Shown piece after piece: positions 8,314 through 17,600 of a stretch of 62,309 nt of DNA (position 1 is the stretch's first letter; every line of letters starts with the position of its first letter). The position numbers and the translations under genes were made by a program. Source of the stretch: CAYYJS01 sp964472315 (GTDB lineage: Bacteria > Verrucomicrobiota > Kiritimatiellia > UBA8416). Where the stretch lies: contig CAYYJS010000018.1 of assembly GCA_964472315.1 (NCBI GenBank), positions 1-62,309 of the forward strand. Direction: 5' to 3'. Below the pieces are notes generated by a model. The model worked only from the letters and a program-made list of their open reading frames with translations, was not told the DNA's origin and did not search any database.

Positions 8314-9642
8314 CTAATCCTCACGCGATTCGACGGGAGGCGCCTCCAGGGCCACGGGCGCCGGCGCGGGTTGCGCCTCGGGCGCCGCGGCGTCGGCAGG
8401 CGGCAGGGGCATGCTTTCGGTTGCCGCGCCACGCGCGAACTGGGCCTGGGCGTCGATGAGCACGTTCCCCGAAACGATGACCCGTTCCCCCTCGGCCAGC
8501 CCGCCGAGAATCTCCCAATGCGTATCGCCCTCGCGCCCGAGTCGTACGCGCCGCATGCGGTAGTTGCCCCCGTCGTGATCCACATAGACGTACGCGGCGT
8601 CGCCCGGAAAGAGCACGGCCGTGCGCGGCACGGTCAGCACGTCCGGCGTCTCCGACGGCACGCGCGCCTCGGCATACATGCTCAGATGGAGCAGACGCCG
8701 CGCCCGCCCGGCCGGACCGACGACCGGGTTGTCGACGTTGGCGCGGACCTTGACCGTGCGGGTCGCATCGTCGAAGTCGGGTTCGATGACGGCGATCGTG
8801 GCCGGGAACACATGGCCGGGCGCGGCGGGCGTCGTCAGTTCCAGCGCCTGCCCGACGTGCAACCATGGCAGTTGCCGTTCGTAGGCGTCGAACCGGAACC
8901 AGAGCACGGAGCAATCGACGATCGTGAACAGCTTGTCGGCCTCGGCGACATACTCGCCATCGAATACGTTGCGCTCGATCACCGTACCGGCGATCGGCGC
9001 GAGCAGGTCGTTATAGAACGGATCCTGTTCGGGTCTTCCGCGCAGCGGCGTGGGATGCGCGTAGGCGCGTTCGGAGGTGCTGCCCTCGGGGAACGGGTTC
9101 GTGCCGAACTCGTCCGAACGGTCGGGCCAACGGTCGCGGAAGATATAGCGGCGCGTTTGGAAGGTCAGATCCGGACTGTAGAACGTGGCGAGAGGCTGGC
9201 CGCGCGCGACGTCGACGCCGGCCGATTCGACGGTGACGTTGTCGATGCGCCCCGGCGCCGGCGCATCGACGATCGTCTTGCGCGTGGCGTCCGCCTCCAG
9301 CGTGCCGGCCACGCGCAACGTACGGACCAGCGGGCGCCGTTGCGCCGCTTCCGCCTGCACATTGAGAACCGTGATGCTATTGGCGCTGAGCGACACCAGA
9401 CCCACGGCGGCGGCGAGGTCGTCCTTGCGTTCGTAGATCGGCACGAACTCGCAGGCGCAGATCGCGCAGCGCCCGGGCCGGTCCGACTTGACCCACGGGT
9501 GCATGGCGTCCTGATAGTACAACGGCTCGCCGTTGCCGTCCGCGCCCGGCGACGTCTCGCCCGAACGCCACAGCGCGAACGACGCGGCGACGGCAGCAAC
9601 GACGGCAAGCGCCGGCAACAGGCGATGGGTTCGTTTGGTCAT
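8314..9642 (-). CDS. cusB: CusB-like periplasmic adaptor with N-terminal metal-binding motif
   Basis: Membrane-fusion adaptor of 442 residues linking the RND pump to an outer-membrane channel. One N-terminal hydrophobic anchor (about 8-25) is followed at 41-71 by a heavy-metal-binding domain (AMHPWVKSDRPGRC, ICACEFVP), which matches the YxCPMHP-type module found on many Cus/Czc adaptors. Barrel-sandwich and beta-barrel regions follow (GRIDNVTVESAGVDV, GTVIERNVFDGEYV). The start was placed at ATG 9642 because AAGGA sits 9 bases upstream and the hydrophobic anchor begins directly. A GTG at 9696 overlapping the previous stop (GTGA) would add 18 residues. The C-terminus is Ala/Pro-rich. It forms an efflux unit with the downstream cusA. 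Confidence 0.88.
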   Translation of the reverse strand: MTKRTHRLLPALAVVAAVAASFALWRSGETSPGADGNGEPLYYQDAMHPWVKSDRPGRCAICACEFVPIYERKDDLAAAVGLVSLSANSITVLNVQAEAAQRRPLVRTLRVAGTLEADATRKTIVDAPAPGRIDNVTVESAGVDVARGQPLATFYSPDLTFQTRRYIFRDRWPDRSDEFGTNPFPEGSTSERAYAHPTPLRGRPEQDPFYNDLLAPIAGTVIERNVFDGEYVAEADKLFTIVDCSVLWFRFDAYERQLPWLHVGQALELTTPAAPGHVFPATIAVIEPDFDDATRTVKVRANVDNPVVGPAGRARRLLHLSMYAEARVPSETPDVLTVPRTAVLFPGDAAYVYVDHDGGNYRMRRVRLGREGDTHWEILGGLAEGERVIVSGNVLIDAQAQFARGAATESMPLPPADAAAPEAQPAPAPVALEAPPVESRED

Positions 9643-9692
9643 GTCATGGTGTCCTTGCGCCGGTACGCCGGCCCCGGCGGGTCGTTGGTTGC

Positions 9693-10256
9693 TCACCGCA
9701 CCACCAGGCCTTCCACACGGTAGTTGCCGATCGCCAGCGTAACCGTGTCGCCCGCTTTGACGACATGTCCCGGATTCGGGAAGAAGTAGGTATAGGTCCG
9801 CCCCGCACGCAGCATCTGACCGGACTCTCCGCGCAGCGGTTCGGAGACGGGGCTATTGGGACGCGCCAGGTTGCGGCCGGCGGCATCGAGCAGATACGCC
9901 CGGTTGGCGGAATCGAAGATCTCCGTGGCGCGTTCGGCGTCGAGTACGCGGTAGCGCAGATTGATGCGGCTGCCGTTCACGGCCAGTTGCACGGCCGTGA
10001 CTTCGATCCCGAGCTTCTCGGAGAACTCGCGGGCGCGCGCCGCGCTTTCCGCCGGTGTCCGGGATGCCGGCGTGCGTCCGGTCTCCCCGACGCGGACTCC
10101 GTCGGAAAGCGCAGCGGCGGATACCAGGGGCGCGGCGGCGGACGCCGATGAAGGGGCGGGGCGGGACAGGGAGCGCCACAGCGCGCCGGCCATGAGAATG
10201 GCGACGATCGGAATGACGTTCCGCCAGTAGGAATCGAGTTTGGTTCCAGTCATCAT
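9693..10256 (-). CDS. Membrane-anchored small protein, paralogue of the upstream gene
   Basis: Protein of 187 residues without an assigned function. One N-terminal hydrophobic segment (about 12-26) anchors it in the membrane or serves as a signal. The rest is predicted periplasmic. The C-terminal ~110 residues align with the product of 10365-10817: LGIEVTAVQLAVNG/WGIECVAVRVSGAG, INLRYRVLD/IDFRYKILD, AYLLDAAG/PYLIDVAS, FFPNPGHVVKAGDTVTLAIG/LFANPAEFVKSGSRVTVVVG. I recall similar hypothetical proteins beside multicopper oxidases in other anaerobes. The stop overlaps an alternative cusB start, so the two are likely co-transcribed. A beta-sandwich fold is plausible but not shown. Confidence 0.75.
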   Translation of the reverse strand: MMTGTKLDSYWRNVIPIVAILMAGALWRSLSRPAPSSASAAAPLVSAAALSDGVRVGETGRTPASRTPAESAARAREFSEKLGIEVTAVQLAVNGSRINLRYRVLDAERATEIFDSANRAYLLDAAGRNLARPNSPVSEPLRGESGQMLRAGRTYTYFFPNPGHVVKAGDTVTLAIGNYRVEGLVVR

Positions 10257-10337
10257 GTGGGCAGACTAGCAGCGGGCGCGCGCCCCGGTAATCGGTCTCT
10301 CCCGCACGCGGCCGTTCGAAAACCCCGAAACGGAGAG

Positions 10338-10358
10338 CCGGCGGGGAACGCCCGCCGG
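10338..10358 (-). terminator. Hairpin downstream of the 10365-10817 gene
   Basis: Perfect 8-bp stem (ccggcggg/cccgccgg) with a gaacg loop, just after a stop codon on the minus strand. There is no U-tract, so it may attenuate or protect mRNA within the cluster rather than end transcription. Confidence 0.45.
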
Positions 10359-10364
10359 ACCCGC

Positions 10365-10817
10365 TCACTGCACGATCAGGTTCTCGATGCGGCAGTCGCC
10401 GACGACAACCGTGACCCGACTGCCGGACTTGACGAATTCCGCCGGGTTGGCGAAGAGGATGCCGAAGACCGTGCCGACGGGCGGCCTGACCGATGTCTGG
10501 CGCAGCGCGCCGATCTTGGGCACGTTGGGCACCATCAGCTTCGCGTTGCTGGCGACGTCGATCAGGTAGGGCACGTTCTCGCGTTTGGTCAACGCGACCG
10601 CCTTGTCGCCGTCGAGGATCTTGTAGCGGAAGTCGATCAGACGGCCGGCGCCCGACACGCGGACCGCGACGCATTCGATCCCCCACGTCTCGGCCAGGGT
10701 CCGGGCCGCGGCCGCCGCGTCGGGCGACGGAACCGTCTCGCCGTCGGCGCGGCACGGCGCCGACAGCAGCGCTCCGAACAGCATGCCGACGGCCGCGATG
10801 CGATGCATGGGCTTCAT
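10365..10817 (-). CDS. Exported small protein of the copper cluster, paralogue of the next gene
   Basis: Protein of 150 residues with a clear signal peptide (MKPMHRIAAVGMLFGALLSA, then a cut near PCRA). The mature part carries the conserved blocks WGIECVAVRV, IDFRYKILDGDKA, VPYLIDVAS, VPNVPKIGALRQTS and LFANPAEFVKSGSRVTVVVG. This is a recurrent but uncharacterised family that I associate with MCO and electron-transfer loci. ATG 10817 was chosen because GGAAG lies 7 bases upstream. It is flanked by hairpins on both sides. A structural or assembly role for periplasmic copper proteins is only inferred from the context. It has one cysteine near the C-terminus (VVGDCRIENL). Confidence 0.78.
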   Translation of the reverse strand: MKPMHRIAAVGMLFGALLSAPCRADGETVPSPDAAAAARTLAETWGIECVAVRVSGAGRLIDFRYKILDGDKAVALTKRENVPYLIDVASNAKLMVPNVPKIGALRQTSVRPPVGTVFGILFANPAEFVKSGSRVTVVVGDCRIENLIVQ

Positions 10818-10856
10818 ATCAGGTCTTCCTTTCACGCTGGCTTTCGCGAACGACGC

Positions 10857-10893
10857 GCGGGCGGGCGCCGGGGTCGCCCCGTCGCCCGCCCGC
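10857..10893 (-). terminator. Strong GC hairpin between MCO3 and the small-protein gene
   Basis: An 11-bp perfect outer stem (gcgggcgggcg/cgcccgcccgc) with an inner ggggtcgcccc hairpin. It follows the MCO3 stop at 10913 on the minus strand. No U-run is present. It may lower expression of the genes beyond it (small proteins, Cus pump, peptidase). Confidence 0.5.
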
Positions 10894-10912
10894 CCGTACC
10901 GGTCATGCCGTA

Positions 10913-13132
10913 TCAGGGCAGTCGGGGTCCCGCGTCGGTATTCTGCTGGATTTCGGCCTGCGACAATGCGCGGTCATAGACCGCGACCAGGCGCATCGTG
11001 CCCAGCCACGACTTGTTCAGGGTCGGCACGTTGCCGAGCACGAACGGATACGTGACGTTCCACGTCGAGAAGTCGCCGGTCTGCGTTTGCGTGGCGATCT
11101 GCACGCCGTCGACGTACATGCGTTTGCGCGGGCTGGCCCCGGCGGCGTCATAGGTGATGACGACGTGGCGCAACCCGTCGACCGCCGTAAAGGCGCCGGC
11201 GCCGTTGAGCCTCTGGCTGTTGTTCACGCTCGTGCGCAACCGGCACGAGGCGCTGTCGGCCGCCTGAGCCAGGTGGACGTCGAGACCGCCATCTTCCTTG
11301 TTCAGCGCGAGTGCGACGATGCGCATGTCGTTCTGCGTGAGGTTGGCCGGGGCGACCCAGGCCTCGATGGTCAGCGCGTTGCTGTTCTTCAGAGCCGTCA
11401 GCACCTTCGTTCCGGCGCCGGTGCTCTGGATGGCGCTGCCGGCGGTGGCGAACCGGACGCCGTTGACGCCGCCGCCGAGCCAGGTGACGCGCGCGGGGTT
11501 CAGAATCGTCAGGTCCATGGGCGTGCCGACGCCGCTGACGTCGAACACCGTCGTTCCGGCGCCCTCGTTGAACCCGTACAGGGCCACGAGTCCGGCCGTC
11601 ACGCGGGTCAGCCCGCGAACGTCGAACGTCGCCTGCGTGCCGGGAGCGACGGGGTTCCCGGCCAGGTCCCGGGCGCCGGCGACCGCGAGCGTATGGAGCC
11701 CGGCCGAAAGCGCCGCCGTGGTCAGCGTCACCGTCGCGGGATCGGAGAGCGTCACGCCGGTAACGGCAAACGCGCCGGCGTCGATACTGTAATGGGCCGG
11801 CGACGGCGCTTCGATGCGCTCGCTGTAGACCACGCGTACCGTCGTCGCGTCCAGCGACGCGACACTCGCGAGCGTGGGCGGCGTCGTGTCGGGAACCGTA
11901 TAGCTGAACGCGAACTGCGATCCCGCCGCGATCGCGTTCGGCGTGGCCGCCAGATCGGTCACATTGTCGACCGTAAGCAGGTAGTTGCCGCCCCCGAGCG
12001 CGGATGTCGTCAGGACGACCGTATCGGGCGTGGCGCCCGGCGCGGCGCCGCTAACCGTCACGCCGTTGTCGATGGCGAAGGTGCCGCCGGACGCGTTCAC
12101 CGGTTCGCTGAACAGCACCCTCACCGTGGTCGCGGCCGTGGCGGAGGCACTCAAGATGACCGGCGGAACGGTATCCGTCGGACCGACCGACGTGACCGAA
12201 GCGCCCAGTACGGTGCGGCGGTCGAACATCTTGATCGTACCCGCGGCGCCCGGCACGAGCACGGCATCGCGCGTCTTCAATGCCGGCAGGGCGAGCGCGT
12301 ACTCCGTTTTCGGATAGGGATACTTGCGCCCGTCTTCCGCCACCACCGAGGCGTGGGCGCCATTGAGCACGGGCACCCGTTCGTCGAAACAGGTATTCGC
12401 CATCCGGATCAGCCGTGCCTGCCCCGGCGTCAGCGACAGCTCCGCCGCGCGATACGGCTCCCCGTTCAACAGGTAAATCTCCGGCCTGGACTGCATCATG
12501 CTTTTCACCGTGGAATCGTACGTGCCGGCCTGAACCGCATCGTGGACGTCCAGATCGATCTCGCTGAAGATCCACTGCGTCTGGACCGCGTACGGGACGC
12601 CGGCATACGCGCTGCCGGCGGCGGCATCCATCGTCAGCATACCGTACAGCCCCATCTGCGTCTGGAACGCCGTGTGCGACCCGCTGTGGTACACATACGT
12701 GCCCGGCGTCGGGTTGTTCCATCGGTATGCGACCACCGTGTCCGGGGCCGTCTCCTTGACGAACGATCGCGCCCGCGTACGGCCGGTCCCGTCCGTGAAC
12801 GAGGCGTGGCCGGGCCCCGGCTCGAACCCGTTCTGGTTGGGGATGACGATCGATACCGGTACGGTCAGGTTATTTTGCAGGTTGACGATCAAGGCCGTCG
12901 TGCCGACGGGCACGTTCAACGTCGGCCCGGGCGACGTCGGCGCCGCGCCGTCCAGGGCGAACCCCCACATCAGAACATCCCGGATGCCCCCATCCGGCAA
13001 CGCCACGCTCTTGACGTACTCCTCGGCCCGCAGATTCACCGTATGCACCTGCGCCCAACTCGACGTTGCGGCGAGCATGCACGCGGCGCCCATCAGCGCC
13101 CCCGCTCTCCATCCACTTTTCGCGTTCTTCAT
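10913..13132 (-). CDS. Multicopper-oxidase-like exported protein with Ig-like and LamG domains
   Basis: Protein of 739 residues. A signal peptide (WRAGALMGAACMLAATSSWA) is followed by a cupredoxin/MCO region (30-350) with YVYHSGSHTAFQTQMGL, matching an HxH plus Q trinuclear-site block. The other usual copper boxes are missing: there is no HPxHxHG and no C-terminal HCH. Two Ig-like beta modules follow, each starting TVRVxFSEPV or TVRVVYSERI and carrying VTVSGAAPG/VTGVTLSDP strands. A concanavalin-like LamG domain ends the protein (LVALYGFNEG, LTIEAWVAP, YDRALSQAEI). ATG 13132 has AGGAG 8 bases upstream. It probably binds copper at one site and attaches to a surface or polymer, with full oxidase activity doubtful. 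It sits between MCO2 and the small proteins. Confidence 0.82.
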   Translation of the reverse strand: MKNAKSGWRAGALMGAACMLAATSSWAQVHTVNLRAEEYVKSVALPDGGIRDVLMWGFALDGAAPTSPGPTLNVPVGTTALIVNLQNNLTVPVSIVIPNQNGFEPGPGHASFTDGTGRTRARSFVKETAPDTVVAYRWNNPTPGTYVYHSGSHTAFQTQMGLYGMLTMDAAAGSAYAGVPYAVQTQWIFSEIDLDVHDAVQAGTYDSTVKSMMQSRPEIYLLNGEPYRAAELSLTPGQARLIRMANTCFDERVPVLNGAHASVVAEDGRKYPYPKTEYALALPALKTRDAVLVPGAAGTIKMFDRRTVLGASVTSVGPTDTVPPVILSASATAATTVRVLFSEPVNASGGTFAIDNGVTVSGAAPGATPDTVVLTTSALGGGNYLLTVDNVTDLAATPNAIAAGSQFAFSYTVPDTTPPTLASVASLDATTVRVVYSERIEAPSPAHYSIDAGAFAVTGVTLSDPATVTLTTAALSAGLHTLAVAGARDLAGNPVAPGTQATFDVRGLTRVTAGLVALYGFNEGAGTTVFDVSGVGTPMDLTILNPARVTWLGGGVNGVRFATAGSAIQSTGAGTKVLTALKNSNALTIEAWVAPANLTQNDMRIVALALNKEDGGLDVHLAQAADSASCRLRTSVNNSQRLNGAGAFTAVDGLRHVVITYDAAGASPRKRMYVDGVQIATQTQTGDFSTWNVTYPFVLGNVPTLNKSWLGTMRLVAVYDRALSQAEIQQNTDAGPRLP

Positions 13133-13190
13133 CGCTTCTTCTCCTGTCGTTTGCATATGTGACCGGCGTTGCGTCAATTCGGGATCTCCC

Positions 13191-14513
13191 TTACGGCGTC
13201 GCGGGATGCGGCAGGATCATCAGGAACGTCATCATGCCGCCGGGAAAGATGTTGTTGTCGCAGAGCTCCCGTTCGGCATGGGAGTGCCACATGTACATGA
13301 AGGCGCCGGGGTTGAACCCACCCTCGCCGGGGGGCAGCGCGCCGGTGTTGCCCATGTAGGGGCTGCCGCTGTAGAGCATCCCGAAGGTCACATCCTGGTC
13401 GGGCGGCAACGAGACCGGCAAGGGCTTGCCGTGGGATTCCGGGTCCTCGAACGGCGCCAGGGCGTCGCCCGGCTTGTGTCCGTAGACGTCCCACCCGATT
13501 CCGTTGCCGGTCCACACGAAGAGCTGATCCCAGGTCGAATCGGGCTGGGCGGGATTCGTAAACTGTTCGTACGACAGATCGGCGCCGACGCCGCGGCCGG
13601 TGGCCAGCAGGCGTCCGTCGCGGGCGATGACGCGCGCATCGTTGCCGTGATGGTGGAACGGGTGCGCGTCGCGGCCCGCGCCAACGATCCGCTGCAGCAC
13701 GACTTCGCCGGGGTGGGTCACGCACAGCGCGTCGTACGGCTGATGCGGCAGCCACACGACGCCGGCGGGCAGCACCGTGTCCGTGCCGCTGCGACCATTC
13801 TCGAACCAGTACTGCGGGAACCATTTCGTCATGTCCACGGACACGGGAACGCCGGCCAGCACCTGCTGCTCAACCAGGTCGTGCACGTTCTCGTCCATGT
13901 CGGTGAGGAAGAACAGGTACTCGTGAAAGTATACGCTGTCCGGCGAATTGTAGGCCCGGCGGTTCGGGTGCGCCGCGTCGGTGCCCTCGTCATAGCCGGT
14001 CGGACGGACGATCAGCGCGCCGGTCAGGCCCATTTCTCCCTGCAAGTCCCAGTCGGTGCCGCTGTGGTACAGGTACGTGCCCGGCTCGGACGCCACGAAG
14101 GAGTAGACCACCGGTCCGCCCGGCGCCGCCGCGACGCCCGCCGGGGCCTCGCTCGTCAACGTGCCGGGCGTGCCGCCTGAAGCGGTGACGTTGGCCTGGC
14201 CCGGGAAGACGAGCGATACGGGCACGGGCAACTCGTTGCGGAGCGTGACGTTCACCGTTTGTCCCTGGTTGACGATGAGCGTCGGTCCCGGGTACTGCAT
14301 CACCGCCGTCGCGCCGGCGCCGTTGGCGTAGCCCCACATGTAGATGCTGTTGCCTTCGGCCGTGCCGATGTAGCCAGCCTTGGCCGTCAACGTGAACGCC
14401 GGCCCGGCGACGCCCGGAATCACGTGCCCGGCCCAGCCGGCGCCTGTCCATACGGCCATCAGGATGGCCACGATGCTCACCCCCAACTCATGTCTTCCGC
14501 GGATCGTCTTCAT
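13191..14513 (-). CDS. Multicopper oxidase with altered C-terminal copper box
   Basis: Exported MCO of 440 residues with an N-terminal signal segment (SIVAILMAVWTGAGWA). Cupredoxin features are YLYHSGTDWDLQGEMGL (147-163), HPFHHHGND (284-292) and the terminal MYMWHSHAERELCDNNIFPGGM region (to 427). In standard laccase-like enzymes the last box is HCHxxxHxxxxM; here the middle Cys is replaced by Ser (HSH) and a Cys sits further on (ELCDNN), so the type 1 copper site should be abnormal. I recall a family sharing this WHSH...IFPGGM tail. AAGGAGAGAGG precedes the ATG. It is encoded between MCO1 and MCO3 in the same direction and is likely to act with them outside the cell membrane. Confidence 0.85.
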   Translation of the reverse strand: MKTIRGRHELGVSIVAILMAVWTGAGWAGHVIPGVAGPAFTLTAKAGYIGTAEGNSIYMWGYANGAGATAVMQYPGPTLIVNQGQTVNVTLRNELPVPVSLVFPGQANVTASGGTPGTLTSEAPAGVAAAPGGPVVYSFVASEPGTYLYHSGTDWDLQGEMGLTGALIVRPTGYDEGTDAAHPNRRAYNSPDSVYFHEYLFFLTDMDENVHDLVEQQVLAGVPVSVDMTKWFPQYWFENGRSGTDTVLPAGVVWLPHQPYDALCVTHPGEVVLQRIVGAGRDAHPFHHHGNDARVIARDGRLLATGRGVGADLSYEQFTNPAQPDSTWDQLFVWTGNGIGWDVYGHKPGDALAPFEDPESHGKPLPVSLPPDQDVTFGMLYSGSPYMGNTGALPPGEGGFNPGAFMYMWHSHAERELCDNNIFPGGMMTFLMILPHPATP

Positions 14514-14572
14514 GTCTGTCCTCTCTCCTTATCGCTCCGTTGCGTTACGCCCGTTCCACTCGGCCCGACGGC

Positions 14573-14592
14573 CGGCGCGGGAAACCGCGCCG
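14573..14592 (-). terminator. GAAA-loop hairpin after the giant MCO gene
   Basis: Perfect 8-bp stem (cggcgcgg/ccgcgccg) closed by a GAAA tetraloop, in the 96-bp gap between MCO1 and MCO2. A stable RNA hairpin, but without a U-tract. Confidence 0.45.
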
Positions 14593-14609
14593 CGCCATTG
14601 CCCGACACG

Positions 14610-17600
14610 TTACGGCGCGATGACGATGTGCGTCATCATGCCGCCGAAGTCCTCCTTGTCGTTGCAGAGGTGGTTCAACCGCGCGTCGTACAGGAAATAC
14701 GTGCCCGGCGTCGCGTTGCTCGTATCCAGGATCACGTCCGCGGTCTCGCCGCCGCCCAGGGTCACCGATGTGGTCTCGTAGGAGAGATCCCGCCCGGTGG
14801 GCCCGCGCAGCAGGTTCGCGTCCTTGCCCACGACCCGCATCGGGATCCCGAGTACGGTCAGGGTGTGGTAGTCGGAGATCGACACGTTGCTGAGGCGCAG
14901 CAGGACGTACTGCCCCCGTCGCGCCGAAACCAGGGACGTCAGCTTCTGGGACGGCCAGGGCGAGGCCAGCCCGAGGTAATCCTGCACGCTGGCGTTGCCG
15001 ATCGGTGCCGTGGCAACCGTGTCGGGATAGCCGCGTCCGTTGATCATCGGGTAGGTCTCGTCGAGCGTCGCGAACGGCAGCGGTTGCACCGCGATGTGCT
15101 GTTCGTGGAAGTACCGGTCATAGCCGCCGACCTGCAGGACGGCCTGCACGTCGTGGAAGGTCGATCCGTCGCCGTCGTTATAGACGTACCGATAGCCGTC
15201 CAGATGCGCCGTGCCACGCCCGGCGGGCAGTTTCGCCAGCGGCGTTCCCTCCGGCAGGTGGTTTTGCTTCGGCGTCACGTAGAGCGACCCCAGCATGCCC
15301 ATTTCCATGTGTTCGCTTGCTTCCATGTGGCAGTGGTAGAGGAACGTTCCGGCATCGTTCAACTGGTAGAAATACCGCATGGTGGCGCCCGGGTTGATCG
15401 CAAGTGACGCGAACGGCTCGCCGTCGAAGATCGATGCGGCTTGCGGATACCCGTGGAAGTGGACGGTGTGCGGGTCGAACAGGTCCGGGCGCATGGCCAT
15501 GCCCACGTTCGACAGGTCGAGGTAGAACCGCTGCCCTTCCTTGAGCGCGAGCGTCGGGGCGGATATCTCGGCCTTCAACATACCCTGCCGCATGATCTCG
15601 GGGCGGATGCCCGTCGCCTGCGTGTCCAGCATGTCAAGCGTCATCTGGGTATGGTCGCTGAAGCCCATCGTGTAGAGCTCGACGCCGTCACCCATTTTGG
15701 CGAACCCGTCGCCGGCGGTCAGGTGCGCATACACGTAGTCGTTGTTTGGATCGCCATCGCCATCGGTGTCCACCGTGTCGTCGTCGAACGGCAACGCCGG
15801 GAACGGGACGCTGGCCCTGACCACGGTGTACGCCAGCGTGGTCTGGTTGTTGGCCGTGGTGAATTCGCTCCGTTGCGGACTGGCCGCGTTGATGAAGGCC
15901 CGCAACGTCGGCGTCACGGTATCGACCGGCGCCATCAGGGGGAACTCGACGATGGTCGAAACCCCGGCCGCCAGCGTCCCCACCGCCTGACTTGCGTCGC
16001 CGACCGCGCCGGCCGGAGCGTCGAGTCCTTCACGGTTGCGCCACACGCTCAGCATGCCGGCGTTGCCCGCGGCGGAACCCTGGTTCATCACCGTCACCCG
16101 CGCGGTCATGGTCGCCCCCGCCGCCACCGGCTGCGGGTCGACCGCGAGCGCGGTAATGACGAAGTCGGCTTGGGGCGGACCAACCTGCAGTCGGACGCGC
16201 GCGCCCGAACTCGGGTTGCTCCTCAGCACCGCATCCTGCGCACGGTAGAAGAAGTCGACGTTCCCGGTGAAGCCGGCGTTCGGCCGGAAGGTGAAGGACC
16301 CGTCCGTTCCGAAGGTCAGCGCGCCCTGATTGGGCGTCGGTCCGCTGACGAAGAAGCCCGTGAGCGGGTCGCCGTCCGGATCCGTGTCGTTGGCCAGATA
16401 GCCCGGCGCGGCGACGGTGAGGAAACCGTTGCCCATCACGGGGAATGTATCGTTCACGGCCCTCGGACGGTCATTGACCGGCGTCACGACGATCTGGACG
16501 ACTGCCTCGCCACTGCTGGCGCCGCCGGATACGGCCCGGTAACGGAAGGTATCCGTACCGAAGAAGTTAAGGGCGGGCTGATACAGGAACCGGCCGTTGC
16601 TTTGCAGCGCGAATGACCGCACGTGCGACGGCCCGCTGGTCAGAACGGCCTGTTTGTTGCCGGGCCCGGGATCGTTGCTCAGCACATTGCGCGTGGCGGC
16701 CGGCGCCAACGAGTTGTCTTCGGTGACCGTGAAGTAGTCGTTGTTGGCGACAAGCGTCGCCGCCGCCGCCCCGAATTCGTCGGCCCCGATATCGGGGGCG
16801 CCTTGCGGGCGGTATTGGCGGTCGTAGTCGTTCGCCACCTCGCCGTATGTCGCCGGAGCGGCGGCATCCGCCATACCGATCGCGGGCGAACCGGTCCTCA
16901 GGTGGTAGTCGCCCTGGGGACTGACTTCGTTGAACCGGACCCACACCGCGCGGCGGGCCTCGTCCACCACGTGGGCATGCATCAGCGTATTCAGGTAACC
17001 GGTCACGAACAGCGGATCGCCCATACGGTTGGAGACATGGTAGCCGCTCGTGCTCGTCAGCAGGCAGTTGCGCGGGTCCAGTTGGCCGGCGACGCCGAAC
17101 ACCTGCACGTCCTGATAGAGCCCGGCCGGGTTCGCGACCAGCGCGTTGAGCGTGACATCGAGGTAATACGACCGGTTGTGCCACACGATGTTGTTGAGCA
17201 CGACGGGGTTGGCGAACGCCTGCCCCGTCGCCGCCGCCAGCGCCGCGCTCAGCGCGTGACCGACAATGCCCGCGCCGTACGGCGTGCTGGACCCCGCGCC
17301 CGCGAACGCGAGACCGGCGGTCGAGGTGGCGTCGTTGTTCGCGATGGTGTTGTGAACGATACGGCAACGCACCGCGTCCTCGATGGACAGGCCGCCACCG
17401 GCGTAGCCCGCCACGTTGTTGACGACGATGTTGTTGAAGATGCCCAGGGTGTGCCAGGCCGACGGGTTCGCCGGCTCGTTCACCACGTCGGCGCCGTTGA
17501 AGCGCTCGGTGCGGATGCCGCCGCCATGACCGGCGCCACCCAGGTTGCCCTGGATCAGGTTGCCGTCGATCGTGAGCGATCCGGCGCCGACGCTCAGCGC

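Noticed and set aside
6651..8459. Plus-strand open frame of 602 codons opposite cusA
   Set aside because: Asp/His/Arg-rich reading typical of a shadow of an RND pump gene.
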